Assembly: GCF_027942865.1 (NCBI RefSeq)
Contig: NC_134520.1
Coordinates: forward strand, 4,834,501-4,898,500
DNA from: Odontesthes bonariensis
Lineage: Eukaryota > Chordata > Actinopteri > Atheriniformes > Atherinopsidae
Direction: 5' to 3'
DNA: 64,000 bases
The notes beneath the pieces are model-generated. The model had not been told where the DNA came from. It did no database searches and saw nothing but the letters and a program-made list of their open reading frames with translations. Numbering within the stretch: the first letter of the stretch is position 1; every line of letters starts with the position of its first letter. Below, piece after piece: positions 33,906 to 45,900 of this stretch. Both the position numbers and the translations under genes were made by a program.

Positions 33906-36900
33906 ATGACACACTGGAGCACCTTCGAAAAGGAGACGGAGAGAGAAGCAAAGAAGTTGATTAAATGTATCACCGGGGTCGAGGATGAAGAGGACCAGAA
34001 TTTCCAGCTTGCGTTGAAGTTTGCGCGGTCAAATTTCAAGTAAGTTAGCCACTAACAGAGCTAGCTTGTCAAACGATAAATTGTCAAATATTAGCTAGCC
34101 GCAAAAAGTTATGCTAATAATTGGCTAACAGTATCTTCGTTTGTTTAGGTTCCATCGGTACTTGGACGTTGACAGCCATAAAGTTCAGCGCAGTATCAGT
34201 GGGTGAGTGACTGTTTGGTGGAGGGGTATATGAATATAATCAGGGCTGGCTGATTTAATTTTTTTTTAGAAATTAATCAAAGACATAAAGAGGTGAGTAG
34301 CCATCAAAATGAAAGCCCAGCAGTTTATAAACGTTGTATTAAACCTCTTACTAAATACCATTAAAAGATAATAATAATAATAATAATAAATCCTTCTTCA
34401 TCCCAACTCATTTGGATTTCTGTCCAGGAATTATAGAAATCTTCATCAAATTCTTTTTTTTGTGTGAAAACCCCATACAGTTAAAGAGCTTGTGGAGGTT
34501 AACTTGTAGTAATTCCAATGAATGGAACCACACCTCCTCAGATATATAATTTTCAAAGTCCTGCTTTTGAATTTGAATATTTCCTAACTTTGTATAAAGT
34601 TACACGGAGGTTGTTCAGCCAATTTACCTTTCGACATCCGTAATCATTTACAATTCAGTTCAGTTTATTTATGTAGCACCAAATCCAAACAAATGTCATC
34701 TCAAGGCACCTGAGTATGCTACTGTAAATCGTATGATAAGCTGCTCAGCTAAGTTCTTTCACATTTCACCACAATAGTTTGCTGATTATGTGACTGGAAT
34801 TGCTTTTTCTATCGTTGACTGAATAAGCCACTTGATTTTTAATTTTTTTTAAAAATTTTGCACAATGGCGTCGTGCATATTGTGTTATGTTTTTTTTTTT
34901 TCAGAATCTATGAAAAGCTAATGGTCCACTCGGACTTGAAAAAAGCAGAGAGCTGGATGAGGCTGACTGAAGAGTTCCTGAACTCACCACTACCTAGTAC
35001 AGATGGAACAAAGGTAATTAAGACAAAATTCTGCATGAGCAGACAGAAGCTTTTGCTGACATCATTCCTTATTGCATTTCCTCATGTCCTATATTTACCA
35101 ATGCTATAGCCATAACATCCTCACGATAGATGGATTAGAAAAAAAAATGATGGTGAACTGTATGATGTGTCACTTTGTATCCTGACAGACAGACGCACAC
35201 TGCAGCATTCTGTCCCTGCTGCTTTTCTTGTCGGGGTCCCCTTCTAACACAAACTTTACTGAGAGACCCAGGCTGAAGGAGGCGGGTGAGCTGATGTTCC
35301 ACTTGTAATACTTTCAGTATTATTTTAAAACCGTCACCTGCCCACATTAATTGTGACCTTATTAACTTATGTCTGTGCAGAACCAGAGGACAACTTTGAC
35401 TGGGCTAAATATCTGATGGAGGGTGAGGACATAGACATTGGGCCATACCCAGATACCCCTGTGAGTAAATCGTCTCCAAACATACTTTTTGTGGACAAGA
35501 ATTCCTGTATTTTTCAACTCAAAAGACTTAAAGGGATAATCCGGAGTAAAATGCACTTTAGATCAATTTACGGGATGTTGGGAGTACATGCATTGAGTTG
35601 ACATCAAAATCATGTCATTCAGATGTGTTTTGAGAATTTCGATTTGACGGTTTTTAGCCAAAAGTCGTTAGCCTGGAGGTGACGGGGGCATATCATGTCA
35701 CCGTTACAAAACACTATTTTTATACCTCTTCTACAGCTCCAAACAACATAACACTTACGTGGTAGTGAGTAGAGGGTCCCTAAAGCCAAACCGAAGTGTC
35801 CCGAGGTCTTCATGTGGTCGGATAGAGAGTCCAGAATGAATTTAATCAAGCCAGTACCTGCTCTCAATCAGAGCCGCTTCCGTCAACAAGAGGCTAGCTC
35901 ACGCGAGACATCATGTCACGTGAGTCCGTAGTTGATTGCTGAGTGTGGAGTAACTTGCTCTGGAAAGTCACAATTTCGTTGCCGTTTTTTTTTTTTTACA
36001 AACATAGTCCAGTATTTCTTTCGAAAGTGAAATGAAGTTGTATGCAACAGCAAAGCCTAGCTTACTAACAGGTTGGAATTTTGAAATGTCACGTGACGTG
36101 ATGTCTCGCGTGAGATAGCCTCATGTTGACGGAAGAGCTCTGATTGAGAGCAGGTACTGGCTTGATTAAATTCATTCTGGACTCTATATCCGACCACATG
36201 AAGACCTCGGGACACTTCGGTTTGGCTTTACTCACTACCACGTAAGTGTTATGTTGTTTGGAGCTGTAGAAGAGGTATAAAAATTGCGTTTTGTAGCGGT
36301 GACATGATATGCCCCTCTCACTTCCAGGCTAACGACTTTTGGCTAAAAACGGTCAAATCGAAATTCTCAAAACACATCCGAATGACATGATTTTGATGTC
36401 AACTCAACGTATGTACTCCCAACATCCCGTAAATTTATCTAAAGTGCATTTTACTCCGGATTATCCCTTTAAAAGCCCAAACTGGATTAGATGGAATTCT
36501 GTCATAATCTGACTGCCTTGTAGGAGTGGTCTGAGGATGAGAGCGAGGATGAAGACAGCCAGCAGCCAATCAGCAGGGAGGACTCTGGGATCCAGTTGGA
36601 CAGAACCCCCCAGGAGGACCAGGACAACACTAGCAAGACAGTTCCAGTTACATGGACAGGTGGGAACCATTCGCACAAGCAAACAACATAATAACAGATT
36701 GTGAAATCTTGAAGATTTGGGAATAGTGAGATGGTACCAATACTGGCATCTGGATCTGTGGCTTAAAGCCATGTTTATGTGTGCCTTTCCAGTGGGAGAG
36801 CCAGACGCACGGGCCTGGCTTGAACAGCATGTCGTGACACCATACTGGGTGACTCATGCTCCTCGTTTTCCTCACAGCTTGCATTTACATTCCAACTTGC

Positions 36901-39900
36901 TCAATGTTTGGTAAGACTTCATTTGTTCTAATCTCCTTCAATTTGAAATATTAATATACAGTACTATGGAAGAGCCTTGAGCGGCCCCTCATTTCTTTGT
37001 ATATTGTCAGGAAAACAGGAAGTAGGTTGATTTATTTAAAAGAACAAACATTGATGGAAATACAGTATGTAACTACTATAACAGAGTTTTAGTTTTATCA
37101 CGCTAGCAAGTCAGTATTTGGTATGAGCCCCTTAATTCTTCAGCGCAGCCTGATCCCTCTTAGATAAGCTTTCTTGTCATTTCCTTAAGTATTCTTCAGG
37201 AATAGTTCTCCAGGCTTCTTGGAGGACATTCCAAAGCTTTTCTCTGTATGTTGGCTGCCTTTTGTTCCGTTTTCTGACCAAATATTTTAAGGACACACTG
37301 CACACCATGCTGCGATATGCCAATTTTTCAGGTCATAACTCATCCTTGTTGGAGCAAAAATACTTCTTTTTTTTCTTTCTTTGTCAAACTCTTGTATTTG
37401 CATCTAAAGAAATGTGATCAAAGCCAGGTAGTGACAAAGTGCCCTCAGATACATTGTAAAATTGATTAGACACAACGCTGGTTCATCCTTTGAATAGGTT
37501 GCATTTTTTGGGCTTGAATGATTCATTGGTCAGTGTTAAGTGGCTCACATATAAACATATTCCTCTGAAAGTGGCCAGGTACAAGGACTACACTGAAAAT
37601 AAGTGGAAAAAGCAGCTGACGTTAAAGACCTTCAGAAAGCCCTGAGAGCTGTTCTCTTCTGTCTCCTTTGGAACAGAAACACAAAGACATAACCCAATAT
37701 AATCTGATACATAGAGTCTATCACACCCCAGAAAGACTACACAAAATAAATCAGACAATCTCTCAATACTGTCCAAGGTGCAAATCTGAAGTTGGCTCTC
37801 TTCTTCATATGTTCTGGTCCTGTTCACAACTGTCCAATTACTGGGAAACAATACTTAGAACCATATCCAAGATTACAAAAACAAATATTCCTCTTAAACC
37901 AAGGCTAACTCTATTAGGGGACACGTCGATGCTGCCTGTAAGGGACAACAAAATCAGAGTCACAAGAATAGCTTTGACAATAGCCAACAAATGCATAGCT
38001 CTTAAATGGAAGAGTGAACAACCACCCCACCCTCTCTTTGGCTTAGTGAACTGACCTCTTGTATCCCTAACGAGAAAATAATGTACAATCTAAAACACAA
38101 CAAGACCAGATAAATATGAGGGAATATGGGGTAATCTGATTAAGCATCTGCACACAGCGGACATAGTTGATTGAAGGGCCACACCAAAACTAGATATAGC
38201 TGCTGACTAGAGAAACTATTTACATTTTATTTGTCTTTTCTTTTATATATTTATCCATGTATTTTCTCTTCATTGGTTTTATTATATTATTTAATTATTT
38301 ACTCTTTTTTTTGTGCCTATTTTATGTTATGATCCTATTGTATATAATATGTATTTAAGTACATTTCTGTAGACATATATACCAGAAATGGGAGGAGGGA
38401 GTGGGAGGGGGGCTTGGGTTGAAAATATGTTCACAATGAGTTATTCAAATACTTGTCTTGAATATGGAAAAATCCAATAAACAGAATGTTAAAAAAAAAA
38501 AAAAAAAAAGAGACACGAAGACATGAGAGGTGGCTCAAGAGTTTTTCACAGTGCTTTAATTCACCAACAAGTTGCACCGTATGAAAAAGCTTTGTTAAAT
38601 GACATTTTCCCTGGGAAATAAATTCTAAATGTGCTCATGAGGTACAAAGTGAGTGCAAGTACCAGTTTTTATAAATAAACATGCAAATCTCATTTGTGGC
38701 TCCTTTTGAAATGTTAATGATAATGTTTACTGTTGGCTATTCATGTGGTAAAATGGTTTAAAATGTTTAATACTTTGTGTTTCTCTTTTCAGGGATCAGC
38801 ACTTGTATAACACTGATCCACTGTATCTGCCAGAAGAAAAGGCCTTTGTCACAGAGACCCAAGTAATACGAGAGACGTTGTGGTAAGACGTGCTGATGCT
38901 GCAGTGTGACACTCCTCTGCTCACTTCTGCTTTCCTCTCACAAGTAGAATTGTTCTGTATGCTCAGAATATACACTTTGAGATTGAATGAATTTGACCTG
39001 TGTGATTGTTACGTTGCAGGCTCCTCTCTGGTGTTAAGAAACACTTTATCTTCCAGCATCACGAAGGAAAAGTATCAGTAAGGAATAACGTGGTGGTAAC
39101 CCATCTGACCAGTGTAAGTTAGAAATCTTGCACTGAACTGCTGAGTTTGATTGATAGATAGATGGATATATATATATGTGTGTGTGTGTTCTGTTATGGA
39201 GAGGAATGAGATTTTTTTCCTCTTTTGTGCTGCAGAACTGCCTGCACTCTGTGCTGGAGCACATCGCTGTGTACGGGCAGGCTGTGTTCAGACTGCAGAG
39301 GTTCATAGACGAGGTGACAGGGTACAGCTCGGAGCCTTGCCTGCCAGGCAGCTCCAGGAAGGGTTCAGAGCCTCCTTTTAGGACTTACCAGGCTTTTGTG
39401 TGGGCACTCAACAAGTACTTCACCAGCTTCAAAGAAGAGCTGACAGCAATCGAAAGAGAACTCATATGCAATGGCAAGTGGAAGTATTGTTTAAGGGGAC
39501 GTAACCATTGAGTAAATCTTTATACAGCGCATTTCACACTAGCAGATCTTTGTCACACTTGAGCCACGTTCACACTACGAGAATACAAGCCTGATTTTCA
39601 TGTTGCAGACAAACATTGGAGGTGCCCGACAAATGACCCAGCTGTGAAGCAGCTCTTCAGGTCCATCGGGTGACATTAAGTGCTATGTGAGAACATTTCA
39701 AAGACATTGTGAGGCTTGTTGAGACGTCGCAGTCTCCGACTAAATTTCTAGCTTGCTTGATATTCTGAGGCAATTGGCAGGGAGGCGTTGGTGAGTGGGG
39801 AGCTACAGCCAATGAGGGTGCAAGACACAAGGTCAGGAGACACGATGGGGAAACCCGAAAGAGGATACAATCATGTCTGCTCTGTGAAAATCAGGCTTAA

Positions 39901-42900
39901 AAGCATGAAGTGAGGTCTGTTTTAAGGACAAAGTTTCTCCTTTCACAAACCACAAGCGATGTTTTGGTATCCCCACTTGCCGTTTTTTAACAGTGATGCA
40001 TTGTGTAGAGTAGCATAAATGACTTTTCTTTTTTCTTTAAAAAAAAAAAAAAATGTTTTTTGATGGCAGCCGTTTATAATCTGTTTCGCAGACCAGCTTT
40101 ATTTTTTACTGGCGTTAACAAATGGTGTGCACAGACACCAAATGAAACAAATCGTGACCTCTTTGGCAGGTTTGACTCCAATTCCATTCTGGAGCTCGGT
40201 TTTTTGTTTCCTTTTCGTGGGATTAGACACAAGCTCTTTTAGCTTTTTTTCCCTCTCATTTGAATTGAAATCACAAAGTTCTATTTAAATTTTTTTTTTT
40301 TTTTTTAAAGCAATTCTAGGCTCTAGACCTGGTGACTATTGGCGCCTCTTTGAAACCAGTTTTCCCCAATGATCTCTTTCTGTCTCGACAACTCTGAACC
40401 AGCACAGGGACTTCCAGTATTTTATTTAGTGATGAATACTTGGTGATCTGGACAAAGCTCTCGATTTGTAGAGGGAAGTGCATAGTTTTGATAGATAGAT
40501 GTCACAGTTCACAATAGCCGCATTCGGACAGAGCCGTTCTAAGAACGGTCCTCCTCGAATTTCGTTCTGATAACTGTCCTTCCCCAGCGGAACTGTTTCA
40601 GTCTGCATTCGCACATGAGTCGGGACTGATGCGACGCAACGGTGACGTGTTACTTTAGCGCCACATTCAACAACAAAACAAAACAAAACAAAACCTGCAA
40701 AAAGTAATAGAGAAGAAAAAAACACCACCAAGAAGCTAATATGGAGAGCGGGGAGGCCACCGTGTTCATGGTCTGCATGATGGTGATATTAATCATGGAC
40801 GATCACATCGGGTGTCTAACATGGAGGCTGGAAGAGCACACAGAGAGAGTCAGGATCGAGCGCAGGCGATACTTCTTCGTTTCATGAAGGAAGGAGAGCA
40901 GAGCGCTGCAGACAAAGGAGACAACGTGTAAGTTTAACTTATTAAACAATCGCAGGTTGTGTCTGTGTCGTATGAGGAAACATTTCAGCCGTGACAACTT
41001 GACATGGGGCGTAGCTACCGACCACCAAACACCTACGTCAGACCCAGCCTCGGAGAAGGAGCTGAAATAGTTATAGGAACTGAGGGCGATGGTCCCGAGT
41101 TCCTGTATGTCCGAATGCGGGAGAAAACGGCCCTGTGGATTAAATAATAATAATAATAATAATACATTTAATTTTAAAAAAGCGCCTTTCTCAACGCTCA
41201 AGGACACTTTACAACACATTAAAAACACAATAAATAAAATAACACAAGTTAAAAAAGAGGCTAGAGGGAGAATGCAGCTTGAAACAGATGGGTTTTGAGT
41301 TTTGATTTGAAGAGGGGTAAAGACTCAATGTTGCGGATGTCTGGTGGGAGTGAGTTCCAGAGTTGGGGAGCAGAGCGACTGAAAGCTCTGCTCCCCATGG
41401 TGCTGAGACGGGCAGAGGGCACAGAGAGGTGGAGGGAGGAGTTTAGTTTAGTTTAGTTTATTTAGTCAGGGACCATGTGCAAAGTACATTAATTACAAAG
41501 TAAAGAGATGACCTGCACCAGATTGTAGCTTAGCAGCTAATTTCCATCTGCAGTCCCTGGGCACGTTAGAAAGGAGGATGACCTGAGGGAGTGAGATGGG
41601 ATGACAATGGAGAGGACATCAGACAGATATGGGGGGCGAGGTTGTGGATGGCCTTGAATGTGTAAAGTAGAGTTTTGAAAGTAATTCTGAATTTGACCGG
41701 GAGCCAGTGAAGCTGCTGGAGGACGGGGGTGATATGGTGAAAGGAGGGGGTACTGGTGATGTGCTTCTGACGCAAGGTTTTTTTTTCAATTCCTAACTTC
41801 TTTAGCTGGAATGGCAACTTTTGTTTGTACTGCTGAAATATCCCACATGAGATTTACCCAGTTACTGTGTCCTGCAGTCCTGACTGTTAAGTTAAAACCT
41901 GTCCGTGCTGTAATGCTGTGTTGATATGTGTTCACCCAAGCGTGACATCTCTGGGCTCTCTAAGGGCTCTGTTTATGATGCGAGTCAGGGTTTGACAAGT
42001 TGTCTTTTTTATTTATTTTATTTATTTATTTTTTGCAGATGAGACGATAACCCTGTCTGCAGTTCTGGAGAGACTCAGCCCGCACTTGGCTCAGATCAAA
42101 GTGCTCCACAAAGTCTTCTGCACGGGAGTTGCTGAAGTGCCGCCTGCCACCCCAAATGTTGTGCGGGCTTCTCACTTGCTCAATACCCTCTACAAGGCTA
42201 TCATTGAGTACGACAGCGTTGGGGAAGCATCAGAGCAAGCGGTGAGTGCTTCATTCAGTCAGTCCTGCTTGTAATTTATGGTTATTTACACGAAAGCTCT
42301 TCTAAACGTGTCATTTTTCTTTCCTTGCCAGGTGGCGTTACTGTTTTCTCTATGGACAGAGACAGTCAGGCCATATCTAGAGATTGTGGATGAATGGATT
42401 GTTCATGGCCATTTGTTTGATCCTGCCAAAGAGTTCATCATCCAAAGGTATCTTGCAGGGATTGTTTAACAGGAATCAAATTGTAACATCTTTCCTCTGA
42501 TTTTTCTATGTTTTTCCTCCCTGTTTTTGCCCAGAAACAAGGATGTCCCAGTAAACCACAGGGACTTCTGGTACGCCACCTACACACTGTACAGTGTGTC
42601 AGAAACTGTTGAGAATGAGGAGAAGCTGAACGATGCAGCCAGCGGGAGCTCAGGAGGGGAGCCGGGCTCCAGCAACAGGCAGTTAACTATGGTGTCCTTC
42701 CTAAAACCCGTCCTGAAGCAAATTATCATGGCTGGGAAATCCATGCAGTTGCTGAAAAATCTGGACTGGAAAGAAGCCGAGCAGTCAGAGAAATCCTCCA
42801 GAGGTCAGTGTTCACTCTCTTTGTCCTGTGCACTTGTTTGCATGTCTTTTTTTTCATCCAGGTAACACTCCTAATAAAATGTTGCATTGCAGATGCAGAG

Positions 42901-45900
42901 AGGAAAAGTTTATACACACTGTTTCTGGAATCGGTGCAGTCGCGCCTCTGCAGCCAAGAGGGATCTCCAATAGACTCTGTGAGCGAACAGCAGGCCACAA
43001 AGAGAAGTCTGATAAAGATGCACTCCATCATGGCGCAGCACCTGGAGATCGACGACGTCCACGATCCGTTGTTGGCCATAAACTTTGCCAGGTATGAAGT
43101 AGCAGCCTTCAAATTGCAACTTGCAGACTAAAGAAACACTTTTGTCAGATGGGAAATTAATAATGAATGTAATATAAAGGCTGTGTGTCTGGGGGAAAAT
43201 GCTGCTTTGGTCTTTAGTTTTATCCTGATTCTAAAAGTCGTCATATGAATTTTGTGGCTTCCTGTTTCACAAGAGCTATATTTATTTGTCTTGGACTTGG
43301 TTGGGTAAGGCCTTTAAATTTGAGAAAGCTCCTCTCTTCACTTTCTCCTCAGGCTCTACTTGGAGCAGAGCGACTTCCACGAACGTTTCTCCGGAGGCGA
43401 CTTCATCGTGGACCGCTCGTCTCAGTCTGTCACCTGCCAGACATTTGAGCTCACCTTGCGTTCCTGCCTCTACCCCCACATCGAGAGGAGGTACGTGGAG
43501 TGCTGTGGGAACCTGATGAAGACGCTGAAGAAAGATTACAAGTAAGCATCACTTTGGGGGAGAACGAGTAACGGCTGCTTTTCTTGTGAAATCAGATCAA
43601 TCATATGGGCTGCCTGATATCTCCACAGGATCTTGGAATATCTCCAGGCAATGAGGAACTACTTCCTGTTAGAAGCTGGGGACACCATGTACGATTTTTA
43701 CACAGCCATCTTTGACAAGGTTCAGGAGAAGGAAATCTGGCAGCAGCCCTCTTTTCTGAACGTGCAGCTGCAAGAGGCAGTTGGACAGCGCAACCCAGAG
43801 GACAGTAGCAGGTACTGCACGTCTTTTAGAAGTTTAAAAAAAAAAAATCCATATTTTCTCCAACGTTTCATATTTTATAGGTTGTCGGTCTGTTTGGAGA
43901 CCATTGACCCTTCCAGAAAAAAGCACCCTGTGAATAATTTAGAGGTCCTTACCCTGAGTTACAAGGTAAACGATGTAGAGCAAATGCATTTGCTTGGATA
44001 TTATTCATGCTTTTGAAACAGTCTTGTTCACATTTGCTTGGTTTTATTCTCCACAGGTTCCCTGGCCAGTTGACATAGTCATCAGCTCTGAGTGTCAGAA
44101 GATTTACAATCAAGTGTTTCTACTTTTGCTGCAGATCAAATGGGCCAAATACAGTTTGGACACACTACGATTCAGTGGTATGAGCTTGGAGTTTAAATGA
44201 TTAAGATGGCTAACAGAGAATGAATATTCCAGCTGAATTGACCTTCTTTTTTCCCTTTTTCCCTGCAAACTGAGATTTTAGATAATCGAACAGACAAAAC
44301 AACACTTTTCAGGCTTTAAGAAACTATAAATAATTGTTTTTCTGCATTTTCTGACATTTTATTCCACAAAATGATCAATTATTTAAGGCAATGCTTTGCA
44401 GATCAATCGAAATGCTGTCCTTGTTAGCTGAGGTCAGTGGTCTGGCATTAAGACAGCCAAACGAAACCTCTTTAAATGATTTGTGCATTTCTGAAAACAA
44501 ATCGGTGGGTGGTTATGCATTGTTATTCTCAGTGTCTGTGCTATCTCTGGTACAAAAGATTTTGTAGATGTCACTAAGAAACTGGAAGGAGCTGCCGCTG
44601 AGGAAGTGAAGCTGAAAGAGCCCGTAAACCAGCAGATTCACAGAATGTGTCTGCTGCGGGTCAAGCTGATGCACTTCGTCAACAGCCTTCACAACTACAT
44701 CATGACCCGGGTAAGAGGAGTCAAAGCTTTTTATAGCAGACATATGGAGAGCTGGAATAGCGCAGGTGTAGTGAATACCAATCATGGGTCCATTTCACTT
44801 CATTTTCTGCATATAAACCATGGGTGTGGTTGAAAATTCTTTTGTGCTTAGGAAGGTTTCTAACTGAGAGAAATACAAGGGAAAGAAGCTCCAATCCTTC
44901 CTTTATTATCTCTTTTAGCCTAAGAAACACTGAATCTTTCTTTACTAAAGAAAGGAGATAATTCCATCCAACTGTTCCTTGCATGCACGGTGGTGTGGTG
45001 GTTAGCACCATCGCCTCACAGCAAGAAGGTTCCAGGTTCAACACCCAGCTGGGGCCTTTCTGTGTGGAGTTTGCATGTTCTCCCCGTGTATGCGTGGGTT
45101 CTCTCCGGGTACTCCGGCTTCCTCCCACCGTCCAAAAAATCATGCATGTTAGGTTAATTGGCATCTCTAAATTGTCCTTAGGAGTGAGTGTGAGCGTGCA
45201 TGGTTGTTTGTCTCGTTTGTCTCTATGTGGCCCTGCGATGGACTGGCAGCCTGTCCAGGCTGTATCCCGCCTCTCGCCCATTGATAGGCTAATGATAGGC
45301 TCCAGCCCCCCCGCGACCCGACCGACGGATTCAGCGGTATAGATAATGGATGGATGGATGTTCCTTGCGTCGGCAACTTTTAAACCAACAGTAGATTGTA
45401 TTTATCCAATTGTACGTACCGCGACTGCAGTGTAAATCTGAGCAGCCTGTGATGATGATAGCTCTCACCTTTGTGGCTTTAGCATCTGTGCAACAACATG
45501 ATAAGATTGCATGGACTTTTTGTAGAATATTTATTGAATATTTGCACTTTCAGTGCTGCAGACCCACGTCACAGCTTTGTGTAAGGGTGGTCAGATTCTC
45601 ATTTGCGATGATTTTGGCCGTCTTTTCCCGAGTCCTTCCGAATTTCTCCTACCACCTTCCTTTTAACCCAATGACTTTTTCCAACAAAGTCAAGGAAAAT
45701 AACTTTTAAAAGTTTAAAACATTTTTTTAAACTATTTGACTGGGCCCCAAATAATTTTTCCATTTCTTAAAACTTCATTTAGTGAAGTAAAACGGCTCGT
45801 TGCTGAAGACTCAATCGGCCCTTTTCTCCACCGGTGTTTAAACTTGTCGCAGTCGTGTTCTTTCTAACAATAACAATGGCTCCATTCCTTTGATGCGCCT

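Larger units (their letters stand above)
39474..42038 (+). other. GC-AG intron (tubgcp5 intron 10)
   Basis: The exon ends ...TGCAATG and the donor is GCAAGT; the acceptor is TTTTGCAG. Joining gives the frame ELICNDETITLSAVLERL, equivalent to the human ...INNDTTITLAIV region. GC donors with otherwise strong context are a known minority of U2 introns and are often alternatively spliced. The intron is also packed with transposon remnants. Confidence 0.85.

Noticed and set aside
42448..42534. tubgcp5 intron 12 as a U12 intron (donor GTATCTTG)
   Set aside because: The donor differs from the U12 consensus at key positions, and the 3' end has an ordinary pyrimidine tract without a U12 branch site.
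44530..44567. Earlier acceptor for tubgcp5 exon 19 (CTCAG near 44532)
   Set aside because: Using it puts a TAG in frame; the acceptor TTTTGTAG at 44567 keeps the frame and the conserved sequence.
44983..45060. A functional tRNA gene
   Set aside because: Same reason: the tRNA-like head belongs to a SINE bounded by the TGTTCCTTGC direct repeat.
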